In this document: positions 55,401 to 64,000 of the stretch, one piece after another
Layout: each line of letters opens with the position of its first letter
Position numbering within the stretch: position 1 is the first letter of the stretch
NCBI GenBank assembly: GCA_024195265.1
Contig: JAJLRJ010000009.1
Location: 7,944,791-8,008,790, forward strand
Direction: 5' to 3'
Source: Dendrophyllia cribrosa
Taxonomy: Eukaryota; Cnidaria; Anthozoa; Scleractinia; Dendrophylliidae
DNA length: 64,000 bases
Translations under genes and position numbers: made by a program
Notes under the pieces: generated by a model
Seen by the model: the letters and a program-made list of their open reading frames with translations, nothing else
Databases searched by the model: none
What the model was told of the DNA's origin: nothing

Positions 55401-58400
55401 CCCATATGTATTACGTAACCCAAGGCACTTTTTTCTATGTGTTTGTTTTTATTCTAGGTTTGTTTTTTTTATTGTTCTGCTGCAACTTTTGTTTATTATG
55501 TTCGTATTTTTATTACTCTTTGTTCATACTAAGTGTTAATAATTTGGGCTTGTTAATTCCACTTCTGCGTTTTACAATTGCTTTGTTAAGTACCTATCAA
55601 TCATCACCTATACTGACGAATTAGTTATTTGTTCTCTAAACGTGAGAGGTTTGTCAAACACTATGAAAAGGCGTGAGACATTTCGATGGCTCATGATGAA
55701 AAAATATGCAATTTATTTTCTTCAAGAAATTCATTGCACTAAAGATAAGGAGGTCTTCTGGTCTGCTGAATGGGGGTATTCAGCTATATTTAGTAGCTTT
55801 TCTAGCGCCAGCGCCGGAGTATGTGTACTTTTCAATAATAGTTTCAATTTCCAAATTTTGAAATCGTTTTCTGATCCAGAGGGAAGATTCGTTATAGTAG
55901 ATATCAAAGCAGAGAATAAGATTTTGACTCTAGTGAATATTTATGCACCGAATAACGATAATCCTGCTTTCTTCAAAAATGTTCTCAATCAGCTTCTCTC
56001 TTTTGACTGCGGTGAGATAGTTCTGGGGGGTGACTTTAATTTAGTGCTCGATGTCCAAAAAGACAAAAAAGGCGGAAGGCCGGTGACTCACGAGAAGTCG
56101 TTAAAAGAAGTTAGGTACATCGCAAATATGTTAGATCTCATAGACATCTGGCGTATTTTCAATCCAGACGCTAAAAGATTCACCTGGAGGAGAAGAAAAC
56201 CCGATATACATTGCCGTCTCGACTTCTTTTTGACGAGCTCTAGCTTAAGTACAGCAATTACAAAAGCAGATATTTTAACTGGATTCAAAACTGACCATTC
56301 TCTAATAACTATCCACCTTGCAAACAATGCAAATCCCAGGGGCCCAGGTTTTTGGAAGCTGAACACTTCCTTTTTGTTGGACAATGATTATGTCAACTTG
56401 ATTAAGAACACAATTGCTGAAGTAGAAAATGAATATGTAAACAATAAAGAGGTTGACGCCGTTCTCTTGTGGGACACCATGAAAATGCAAATAAGAGCAA
56501 GCTCACTAAATTACGCAAGGAGAAAGAAAGCTAAAATGAAATCACAAGAGACGATCCTAGAATCTGACATATTATCTCTCCAAAAAAGACTTGAAGAAAA
56601 CTCCCTATCTGAAAACGAAAAAGCCCACATCTACAATGAACTAAATATTAAGATCCTACAAAGAGAAGAAATATCAAAGCATAAAACCCGAGGAGCAATA
56701 ATTAGATCTAAGTCTCGATGGTACAATGAAGGAGAAAAGAATACAAAATACTTTTTTAGCTTAGAAAAACGGCATTTTAATAAAAAAACTATCAAACACC
56801 TTACCCTGGCGGATAATAGCGTAATTAACATGGATAGTGAGATCTTACAAGAAGCAAAAACTTTCTACCAGAACTTATATTCTTCAACTGATACACAATT
56901 TAATGCTGCATACGAAACAATTTTCTTCCCAGAAGGAAATGCTTTGACACTAGATGAGATAGAGCAAAAACAGTGTGAAGGCCCTTTGACTGAAATTGAA
57001 TGTTTTGAAAGCTTAAAATCAATGGAATCAAATAAAAGTCCGGGAAGTGACGGCCTCCCGGCAGAATTCTATAAAGTATTCTGGAATGATATCCATCATT
57101 ACCTACTAAACGCCTTAAACTGTGCACATGCAAAGGGCCTTCTATCAATTACACAAAGGAGAGGATTGATTACCCTCATACCAAAGAAGAACAAACCTAC
57201 TAATCTTTTAAAAAACTGGAGGCCTATTACTCTTCTTAACTGTGATTACAAAATAGCAACTAAATCCATCGCTAGTCGATTACGAAAAGTCCTGCCAAAG
57301 ATTATCAACAATGACCAAACGGGTTTTCTAAAAAGTCGCTTTATTGGGGAAAACATCAGACTTATAGAGAGCATAATAAATTACACAGATAATGAGCAAA
57401 TACCGGGTCTTTTACTGTTCATTGACTTCGAAAAAGCTTTCGATAGTATAGAATGGTCCTTTATAGAGAAAACCCTTAAATATTATAACTTCGGAGCTTC
57501 TCTGGTATCTTGGATAAAAATATTCTATACGGATATCAGCAGTTGTATCCAGAACAACGGTTGGTCCTCAGATTTCTTTAGCTTAGGTCGCGGAGTGAGA
57601 CAGGGATGCCCGCTCTCCCCATATTTGTTTATCTTATGTGCCGAAATACTAGGTAACGCGATAAGGAATGACAAAGAGATCCGTGGAATCAAGGTCCTTG
57701 GCACTGAGTGCAAACTATCTCAATACGCTGATGACACGACTATGATTTTAGATGGTTCAGAATCTTCCTTTTCAAGATCCCTATACTTACTAGATGCCTT
57801 TGCTTCCATATCTGGTCTTAAAGTTAATTATGACAAAACTGAAGCCCTCTGGATCGGATCATCTAAAAGTTCGGACATCACTTTCCCTTCAATAAAACCT
57901 ATAACATGGGCTGAAACAAAGGTCTACGCCTTGGGAGTTTGGTTTTCCACGTTGGAAGATAAGTCTCTTGATGTTAACTTAAGCGAGAAAATCGAAAAAA
58001 TTCGCAGCATTTTGAATAATTGGTCAGCAAGAAGACTAACCCTCTTGGGTAAAATTACAATCATAAAAACCATGGCCGTGTCACAATTGGTTTATGTTTT
58101 GTCTTCTCTTCCAACGCCCTCGGGTGCACTTAAAGAAGTCAATTCCTTATTGTATGATTTCTTATGGGATGGAAAAGGCGACAAAGTTAAAAGGACAGAA
58201 ATGATAAACAATTACGAGAAAGGAGGACTAAAGATGATTGATGTTCAAAGTTTCAATGAATCTCTTAAAATGAAATGGATACAAGGGTATTTAAATGAAG
58301 ATAATAAAGGGAAATGGAAACTTTTTTTTGATCACTACTTATTGAAGCACGGAGGCAGGCTTTTGTTTCAAAGTAATCTAAAACAACAGGATACTTCACA

Positions 58401-59926
58401 GCTTAATCTAAAGGACCCTTTTTTAAATGAGATTGTAGAATATTGGACCAATTTCAACTTCAGTGCTGAGAACCTTCAGTTTGCTTCCACGTGTATTTGG
58501 CATAATTCGCTCATTAAAATAGAGAACCAACCTTTTTTTTACAAATCATGGTTTTATGCGGGGGTAAAGGAGATTAGAGATTTGCTAGATAATGATCAGA
58601 ATTTTTTAAGTTATAATGCATTTATAGACAAATACAACATTAAAACCAACTATTTGGAGTATTACAAAGTAGTATCAGCTATAAAGTACTACAGGAAAAA
58701 ATACTCCCCAGTTCACAATAGCCCTGCCCAAAAAGACTCCGCTGAGAACTTTCTGTCTAACTCAAAAGTGTGCAAAAAATTCTATCAACATCTTGTAAAT
58801 AAAAGGGCTTCCATACCTTCAAAGAGTCAGGGAAAATGGTTGGCGGAAGAGGAAATATTTGGTAATTCTACTGTAGCGGTTAATTGGAAAAACACCTATT
58901 ACTTACCATTTTTATGTACAATAGAAACAAAACTTAGAGTGTTCCAATTTAAACTGCTTCATAGAAGAATAGCTATGAATGATTTTCTTTGCAAGATAGG
59001 TATAAAACAAGTGGATTCCTGCTCATTCTGCAAAGAAACACCAGAAACCCTTGTTCATCTGTTTTGGAATTGTAAACATACCCAAACCTTTTGGAAAAAT
59101 ATGTCAAAGTGGATAACTCAAAACTTTACTGGAATGGAGGACTCTTCATTCTCCCCATCTTTTTGTCTTGGTTTAATTGACGACATAAAAGATTTGCTCT
59201 TCCACCACTTACTTCTTATAGCTAGACATTATATATACACATGCAAACTTGGGAATACCTTACCTGAGCTGCAGGTATATATACAATTACTTAAGAACTC
59301 TATGGAACTTGAAAAACAAATTGCGTTTGACAACAACACCATAAACTCCTTTCAAAAGAAGTGGTCTCGCTTTAAGAAAAACCCCTCACAAAATGAGACG
59401 ACATAATTACCATTGTAGTATTGTGGCAAAGCAATGTATAACGTACTTGAAGTGGATAGCTTTTAGTTCTCTGTATGTGCTCTTTCTATATATATATATA
59501 TATATTTACTATTTCACTTATAACTGAGTGTTCATTAAATTATGTTATGTTAATTATAAGTATTGCATTAAATGTATGTAACACTACGCATGTATGTGGA
59601 AATATTAATAAAAAAGACGTTGCATTAAAAAAAAGTATCGTATTGTAAGTAGCGCAAGTATCGTATTGTAAGTAGTGTAAATATCGTATTGTAAGTAGTG
59701 TAAGTATCATATTGTAAGTAGTGTAAGTATCGTATTGTAAGTAGTGTAAATATCGTATTGTAAGTAGTGTAAGTATCGTATTGTAAGTAGTGTAAGTATC
59801 ATATTGTAAGTAGTGTAAGTATCGTATTGTAAGTAGTGTAAGTATCGTATTGTAAGTAGTGTAAGTATCATATTGTAAGTAGTTTAAGTATCGTATTGTA
59901 AGTAGTATATGTAGTAATAAAACCTT

Positions 59927-59965
<39 letters not shown>

Positions 59966-61967
59966 ATTAATCGAGCGAAAAGCTTTTTGTTTTCTCTTGA
60001 AACTCAAAGCACTTGACTCGAAACTCGAAGTTTTTTACTCAAAACTCAAAACATGTGACAAGAAAACTTGTAGTTTGCGATTTGAACTTAAAACAAAAAT
60101 GTACGTGGCAACCGGGCTTTGTAAATGTAACATCATTTCGATCCAACTCAAGCGAGGTAAAGAGGTACAAAGCATGTACAGCTGAACCTTTTCCCACAAC
60201 AACTCTCACAAGTAATCAGCTCCCCTCAGCAGTGTCTGAGGGGCCATTGGACTCTGTGATCATCTACTGATATGGGAACATCAAACTTGTGAACACCCCT
60301 TTTGAAATGCAGGGTTGGCCAGAGTTTTGTCCTGACTTCATTATACAATTGTGGCATTCACTAACAAAGCAGGCACACTACTAGTGCATGTAGATGTACT
60401 GAGAACTTTCTAAAACACAAGCAAAGTTAAGGGGGCTGGCCTCATTAGGGGGGTCTGTGTGTCCCATATCCCGTTAATTTTAAGCCTACAGTGTAAATAT
60501 TCCGTTAACTGACTTTATATCCCTTTAATGCTAACTACTGCTGATTACATCATTTCCGTGTAACATATCTGAGTACAAGATTATGTAACAAAGTACTTTT
60601 TTTATTTTTTGCACCAGTACTAAAATCTTACATATTTAAATAATTTATTCAAAGGCCCAAAATTCCACTTGAAAAACATGATTCCGTAATATTAACCAGT
60701 GGAAGTTCAGAAGTCTGTAACAAGTTGTTCTCAAGGAAAAATTCTCAATGCACAGTCAGATGGTCTGTTGCAGGATGACCATTAATTTGTATATTTCTAT
60801 ATTTGGTACTCTTTTTCTCCCAGAATCTTGATGAGATTGACGAGACTCTGACTGAGAGGCTGTTAGGTTTGACAGAGATGTTCCCAGAGTCCATGCGCAA
60901 TGGTTCCAGTGCTGCGGCAAAGGGTGTAGTCAGTGGTGCTAAGTGGCTCTATAACTTCACTGGCAAAACAGTATGGATTCTCAGTACATCATTTGTCATA
61001 CTCGCTTTACCTGTCATCTTTGAAGTGGAAAGAGTGCAAACAGAGGAAGCACAACTACAACAACAAAGACAGGTTAGTTCACTGCATATATTAAGTGTAT
61101 AACATAAGATGTTTAAGGCTATTTTTTATACTTCTAGGGCATGTAAAATTTTGCCAAAGTAAATTTTTATTTGTTGATTAGTATTGCTTTTCCATTTGAA
61201 GTCACTACGGCTAGATATGCTATTACACAAAAATTGTCACACTAAATGAAACATAAATGCCATGTAAAATTGTTGTTCCATAGGAAAAAGATAAAAGCTT
61301 GGTGGATGGTATTTTTTTCTCGTTGAAATCCATTCACAGTTTGATTGCTTATGATGTATACTTATATTGTGTTGTTTTTCAGCAGCCAATGTGGCTAGTG
61401 ACTGTGCCCATTTTTGTCCGTTTTTTTTTAACAGTTGAAAATGACTGCATGAAACACACTTCCCATTTTATGAACCTTATGCCAACTGTAAAACTTTTAA
61501 ATAGGATGTACAGTGTAGCAACCCAGAATTTTATTTCATCTTATGCTTTATATGTTGGTGGCTTCAGGGGCAGATCTAGGAATTTCTGAAAGGGGGAGTT
61601 GTACACCTTAATAACTTTCCTTGCCATGGGCATGGACGGAGAATGCCCTTGGCACAAACTTCTCCAGGGCTCCTGGACATGCCGTCCCAGAAAATTGTTC
61701 TGATTTTATGCTCTAAAACACCATTTCCAGCATTTCTGAGACTCAACCTCCCCACCTTCCCCTGGGCTTACTGTATTAACATATGATAATGTAATGAATC
61801 CTTTATAGACTGTAATAATTATACTTTGGTATTGTTTGTTATTGTACTTGTTGTATACTATCATATTTTTTATTTGTTTCCATCAGATTCTTCTTGGCCC
61901 TGGTAGCACTGGTGGAGGTATGGGACTCCCTCCTGGCTACCCAACTCCACAGCAACACAGGAGTTGA
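52381..61967 (+). CDS. TOMM22: Mitochondrial import receptor subunit TOM22 (complete, 3 exons)
   Basis: Exons 52381-52410, 60824-61072 and 61887-61967 join in phase 0 to 119 codons plus TGA. TOM22 is the central receptor and organiser of the outer-membrane TOM complex; it is tail-anchored, with an acidic cytosolic N-terminus that binds presequences. DETLTERLLGLTEMFPE (residues 16-32) is the conserved cytosolic motif. KTVWILSTSFVILALPVIFE (58-77) is the membrane segment, with the conserved Pro73, and the intermembrane tail has QQQRQILLGPG. The acidic N-terminus (MPEIETLDDE plus NLDEIDE) is shorter than the human one (total 142). Intron 1 is 8.4 kb and contains an L1-type LINE. An AATAAA at 62162-62167 is a suitable poly(A) signal. 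Confidence 0.95.
53348..53880. repeat. Higher-order tandem repeat, 263-bp unit
   Basis: GTTCTTAAAGCGTGTGCACG-type subunits recur at spacings of 151, 112 and 151 bp (GAACC landmarks at 53365, 53516, 53628 and 53779), so two 263-bp units each contain two diverged halves. GATATCGGGCTCACCGATCG occurs only in the longer half. TOMM22 intron 1. Confidence 0.88.
54663..55223 (+). CDS. L1 ORF1 protein (N-terminally broken)
   Basis: 186 codons. A heptad-like coiled coil (LRSKIAILETQL and on) is followed by YTRRENLRFNNIQE and a region with HAVHRVGK and RPIITRFISREDRD, the RRM/C-terminal layout of L1 ORF1 RNA-binding chaperones. An upstream ATG at 54622 encodes 14 codons of plausible coiled coil (MKQSLESTQQDVDR) that stop exactly where this frame begins, indicating a frameshift near 54661. 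The stop at 55223 precedes ORF2 by more than 300 bp. Confidence 0.82.
   Translation: MKEEAESNLKKTSVEVEALRSKIAILETQLKTEIENNTRLEQYTRRENLRFNNIQETEDENCKNLVYNIIQNEMDIDTSGISFHAVHRVGKVIEGKCRPIITRFISREDRDIVWKSRSKIKNSGNYANAYITEDFARAIQEERKVLIKAMMKAREEHGIANAKVIGRFLLINNEKYNYQNVPEFLK
55543..59406 (+). CDS. L1 ORF2: endonuclease and reverse transcriptase, intact
   Basis: The frame is open from 55543 to the TAA ending at 59406. Apurinic-type endonuclease: ICSLNVRGLSN (55628 on), FLQEIHC, LGGDFNLVLD, RLDFFLT and FKTDHSLI. Reverse transcriptase: SPGSDGLPAEFYK, LIPKKN, NWRPITLLNCDYKI, FIDFEKAFDS, GVRQGCPLSPYLFIL and the catalytic YADDT (57724 on). The C-terminal knuckle is CSFCKETPETLVHLFWNC. All catalytic residues I can check are present. 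No in-frame ATG precedes the endonuclease motif; the first, at 55663, would remove the catalytic Asn of NVRGL. Initiation must therefore be unusual, or the ATG has been lost. It performs target-primed reverse transcription. Confidence 0.93.
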   Translation, partial: FGLVNSTSAFYNCFVKYLSIITYTDELVICSLNVRGLSNTMKRRETFRWLMMKKYAIYFLQEIHCTKDKEVFWSAEWGYSAIFSSFSSASAGVCVLFNNSFNFQILKSFSDPEGRFVIVDIKAENKILTLVNIYAPNNDNPAFFKNVLNQLLSFDCGEIVLGGDFNLVLDVQKDKKGGRPVTHEKSLKEVRYIANMLDLIDIWRIFNPDAKRFTWRRRKPDIHCRLDFFLTSSSLSTAITKADILTGFKTDHSLITIHLANNANPRGPGFWKLNTSFLLDNDYVNLIKNTIAEVENEYVNNKEVDAVLLWDTMKMQIRASSLNYARRKKAKMKSQETILESDILSLQKRLEENSLSENEKAHIYNELNIKILQREEISKHKTRGAIIRSKSRWYNEGEKNTKYFFSLEKRHFNKKTIKHLTLADNSVINMDSEILQEAKTFYQNLYSSTDTQFNAAYETIFFPEGNALTLDEIEQKQCEGPLTEIECFESLKSMESNKSPGSDGLPAEFYKVFWNDIHHYLLNALNCAHAKGLLSITQRRGLITLIPKKNKPTNLLKNWRPITLLNCDYKIATKSIASRLRKVLPKIINNDQTGFLKSRFIGENIRLIESIINYTDNEQIPGLLLFIDFEKAFDSIEWSFIEKTLKYYNFGASLVSWIKIFYTDISSCIQNNGWSSDFFSLGRGVRQGCPLSPYLFILCAEILGNAIRNDKEIRGIKVLGTECKLSQYADDTTMILDGSESSFSRSLYLLDAFASISGLKVNYDKTEALWIGSSKSSDITFPSIKPITWAETKVYALGVWFSTLEDKSLDVNLSEKIEKIRSILNNWSARRLTLLGKITIIKTMAVSQLVYVLSSLPTPSGALKEVNSLLYDFLWDGKGDKVKRTEMINNYEKGGLKMIDVQSFNESLKMKWIQGYLNEDNKGKWKLFFDHYLLKHGGRLLFQSNLKQQDTSQLNLKDPFLNEIVEYWTNFNFSAENLQFASTCIWHNSLIKIENQPFFYKSWFYAGVKEIRDLLDNDQNFLSYNAFIDKYNIKTNYLEYYKVVSAIKYYRKKYSPVHNSPAQKDSAENFLSNSKVCKKFYQHLVNKRASIPSKSQGKWLAEEEIFGNSTVAVNWKNTYYLPFLCTIETKLRVFQFKLLHRRIAMNDFLCKIGIKQVDSCSFCKETPETLVHLFWNCKHTQTFWKNMSKWITQNFTGMEDSSFSPSFCLGLIDDIKDLLFHHLLLIARHYIYTCKLGNTLPELQVYIQLLKNSMELEKQIAFDNNTINSFQKKWSRFKKNPSQNETT
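59636..59912. repeat. 23-bp minisatellite in the L1 3' UTR
   Basis: About 12 copies of GTAAGTAGTGTAAGTATCGTATT with few variants, ending just before the poly(A). On the minus strand it keeps a 155-codon frame open, which is an artefact of a period that avoids stops. Confidence 0.92.
60824..61072 (+). CDS. TOMM22: TOMM22 exon 2
   Basis: 83 codons between TCCCAG and GTTAGT. It carries the conserved cytosolic motif and the whole transmembrane segment. Confidence 0.95.
61887..61967 (+). CDS. TOMM22: TOMM22 exon 3 and stop
   Basis: Encodes ILLGPGSTGGGMGLPPGYPT, then PQQHRS and TGA. ILLGP plus a Gly/Pro-rich tail is the standard TOM22 C-terminus. Confidence 0.92.
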   Translation: MLLGPGSTGGGMGLPPGYPTPQQHRS

Positions 61968-62161
61968 ACAAGCTATGTGTACAAAAGTCTGCAAGACCTG
62001 CCATACAGCTGCCTGACGTGTAGTTGAAATTATTAATTTTGTTCAGACACATTTATTACATTTCACTGAAAAATGTAACTGGTGTACAGACATAGAAAGG
62101 CACTGAACCTTGCTTAAACTTCAACATTACCATGTTAGACAAAGCAATTTTTATTAAATAC

Positions 62162-62167
62162 AATAAA
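62162..62167 (+). promoter_or_regulatory. TOMM22: TOMM22 polyadenylation signal
   Basis: AATAAA about 195 nt after the stop, in an AT-rich 3' UTR. Confidence 0.65.
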
Positions 62168-63450
62168 GTCCAGCTATAAAGACACCAGCCTGTACTGCCT
62201 GTACATATCAAACCAAAGTACAACAATTTCTTTCAGGTGTGTCCCATTTCCATTTGCACAAAGCAGAGGAAATAGGAGTTGTCTGCATGCAAGCTAAAGT
62301 ATTGTTGGTTGGTAGAAAGGCAAGCTCAGTAAACAGACATGAACTGTTTGTGCATTTACAGAATGTATGGCAGTTGTAAACCTGTTTTGCTTCTTGCATA
62401 AATTTACTAATTACCACTGATTTCACTGCTCTGCAAATTTTTAATTTAAAATTCAACTGCGCAGTTTGCAATAGCCTTCCATTAATCATGAGAAGTACTG
62501 AAGCACTTTTTGAAGTACTGAAAAACCAGCCACCAATGACAAAATAAGGAGAAAATGATTTTGTAAACTCGCTAGTTTTCCACCCTTTCTTCTTTGGATT
62601 CTCAGATTGCAGATTCTGATTTCCTGGTTGCCCATGTGTGGCCTACTAGTCCTTTATTAACTGACTATCATTTACAATAGCTTGTTTACCAAACATTAAA
62701 GGTGTTATAGCATACAAGTAAAATTATGCAAATTTCCACATGGTCTAAACATTAAGCATGCCTTACCTGTAGGGGCCGGTGTTGGTAGGAGAGGACTGGG
62801 GAGTAAGGTTTTCTAAAACAAGGAAGTTGGTAACTTTCTGGAGTGTAACATTTTGACAGTGGAATATGTTCACCAAAGAACAAACAAAACTGATCGACTT
62901 AAACATAAGGAGAAGTATTATACTGGTAAGGGAAGTAATCAGTCACAGTTTGATTCTCCCGACAAATTATACTAGCCTGGGCATTGTTCACTGGGAATTC
63001 CAGTAGAATTCCTTTTTAACCCCTTGTCTCCTACACCGGCTGTGATGGAACCACGGTCCTTCTACTGTTTGTGACGTCATCCTTTTTTTATGGTAAAAGA
63101 TGTCTTTTGTACCTAACTCAAGCAGAAGGAAGAAATCTTTGCAAAAGTGCCCAAATGAGAGAGCTCTCTTGAATTGAGCCAGATTAACATGCGAAAAACC
63201 TATCAGATTTGACTAGCAAAATTGAAGGAAAATCTGTTCTTCCTCCCACTTGCCGCTTCTTGTTAAAAAATTTCATCTTCTTCAGCATTTTCTGGGAAAC
63301 TTTTACATCATAAATAAAGTCTAGTAAAAGGCCAGCAACGAGAGAAAAAAATGGAATAAGAACAAAAAAGAGCGGAAAGCAGAACAAAGAAAAGTCTTGT
63401 TCAAAAACTCAAAATTTTGCTTTCTGCGCATGCCCAACACCAAAGGTCGA
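62168..63450. other. Convergent 3' flanks of TOMM22 and the next gene
   Basis: No exon, TIR pair or tandem array was recognised in this 1.3 kb stretch. It probably contains the far 3' UTR of one or both genes. Confidence 0.4.
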
Positions 63451-63456
63451 TTTATT
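63451..63456 (-). promoter_or_regulatory. Polyadenylation signal of the minus-strand gene
   Basis: AATAAA on the minus strand, 35 nt downstream of the TAA at 63492-63490. Confidence 0.6.
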
Positions 63457-63489
63457 TGACCCCGAACTAAAAGAAAGCTTAGTTTCATG

Positions 63490-63639
63490 TTACAAACAAC
63501 GTTTTGGACAGTTTGCTACCATTTTGCCTCCACAGCAATCACAAAATGGCATTAATGACTTCACTTCTGCTGCAAATTCTCCAGGAGTCAATAGGTTCTT
63601 TTTGTGATCAATTTTAATTCTCAATCCACAGAGAGTTTT
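63490..63639 (-). CDS. Last coding exon of an unrecognised gene, Cys-rich C-terminus
   Basis: A TTCCTTTCAG acceptor precedes 49 codons and TAA in phase 0: KTLCGLRIKIDHKKNLLTPG, then EFAAEVKSLMPFCDCCGGKM and VANCPKRCL. The CDCCGGK...C...C arrangement suggests a small metal-binding or disulfide-rich tail. AATAAA on the minus strand (63456-63451) lies 35 nt after the stop. Good splice site, full-length frame and poly(A) signal together make it a real exon. I cannot name the gene; earlier exons would be right of 63640 and mostly outside the window. Confidence 0.7.
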   Translation of the reverse strand, partial: KTLCGLRIKIDHKKNLLTPGEFAAEVKSLMPFCDCCGGKMVANCPKRCL

Positions 63640-64000
63640 CTGAAAGGAACTTATTGCAATTCACTGTGCAGCAACAAGCTTCATCTTCTTGAGGGTCTTT
63701 TTGCTGATTTTGCACTCATTTTAAGGCTAATTTGACAATGTGTCTTTATTTATAAAAGCAAATGTAGTAAATAACAATTATGCAGTCAATACAAAGGGTA
63801 CTTTATTTTTTGGTCATAAACTACCTGCACTTGATTTCCTTACAAGAAAATTTAACTTGAAATCTACCTGCCATAATGGTTTTTTTTTTTTAAGATTGGT
63901 ATAAATAATTTAATTGCCAATGGCGTTTTTACATGTAAATAATTCAATTTGTACATGAGCAGAGCTGCAGGTGCTATCTTGCCACTCTGCGACTTTGTTT

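Larger units (their letters stand above)
54600..59962 (+). mobile_element. L1-type non-LTR retrotransposon, 5'-truncated
   Basis: ORF1 remnant, ORF2, a short 3' UTR with a minisatellite and a poly(A) run of about 32 bases (59931-59962) lie on the same strand as TOMM22. There is no extended 5' UTR upstream of ORF1, so the copy is probably 5'-truncated at about 54600. I found no clear target duplication. The long uninterrupted ORF2 indicates a young copy. Confidence 0.9.

Noticed and set aside
55352..55624. 90-codon hydrophobic ORF between L1 ORF1 and ORF2
   Set aside because: It comes from T-rich inter-ORF sequence and overlaps ORF2 in another frame; no family resemblance.
59540..60007. 155-codon minus-strand ORF
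   Set aside because: It is produced by the 23-bp minisatellite plus the poly(A) run of the L1 element.

Overview
The window reads as nuclear DNA of an anthozoan cnidarian, most likely a stony coral. It is AT-rich and holds intron-containing metazoan genes with GT-AG splice sites, very many small terminal-inverted-repeat (TIR) elements, a DIRS-type tyrosine-recombinase retrotransposon, an L1-type LINE and TTAGGG repeats. The coral assignment is inference. The gene calls rest on reading spliced exons by eye and joining them in phase.

Four host genes are supported. (1) Minus strand, about 902-10328: the 5' part of TXNDC11, an ER thioredoxin-domain protein. Its signal-peptide exon, the Cys-Gly-Gln-Ser thioredoxin exon and four further exons are visible; one middle exon was not found and the 3' end lies left of the window. 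(2) Plus strand, 11967-32144: a complete 17-exon ABAT gene (mitochondrial 4-aminobutyrate aminotransferase, 494 residues) with targeting presequence, the Cys-x-x-Cys iron-sulfur ligand pair and the PLP lysine. (3) Plus strand, 52381-61967: a complete three-exon TOMM22 gene (119 residues), whose 8.4 kb first intron contains an L1-type LINE. (4) Minus strand, 63490-63639: the last coding exon of an unrecognised gene with a Cys-rich C-terminus, convergent with TOMM22.

TXNDC11 and ABAT are head to head, 1.6 kb apart. Between them lies a perfect 242-bp inverted duplication (11146-11387 and 11710-11951) whose right arm ends 15 bp before the ABAT start codon. Each arm carries the same ATG-initiated 19-codon segment followed by a GTAGGT donor.

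The introns are packed with TIR elements. Many are flanked by TTAA, and several are nested with readable target-site duplications (TSDs). The ABAT intron between exons 6 and 7 carries a 62-bp satellite next to an ACTGC-rich array.

The interval 32.9-47.8 kb is a dispersed segmental duplication containing a roughly 43-bp minisatellite. Between its copies sits a decayed DIRS-like retroelement (about 34.67-43.2 kb). That element is split by a 4.4 kb DNA element (35861-40263) with about 330-bp TIRs and a 9-bp TSD, and a TTAGGG-bearing segment interrupts its reverse transcriptase. From 47.8 to 52.3 kb there is intergenic sequence with poly-C/poly-G tracts and an 81-bp-arm palindrome. No prokaryotic operons, rRNA genes or CRISPR arrays are present.
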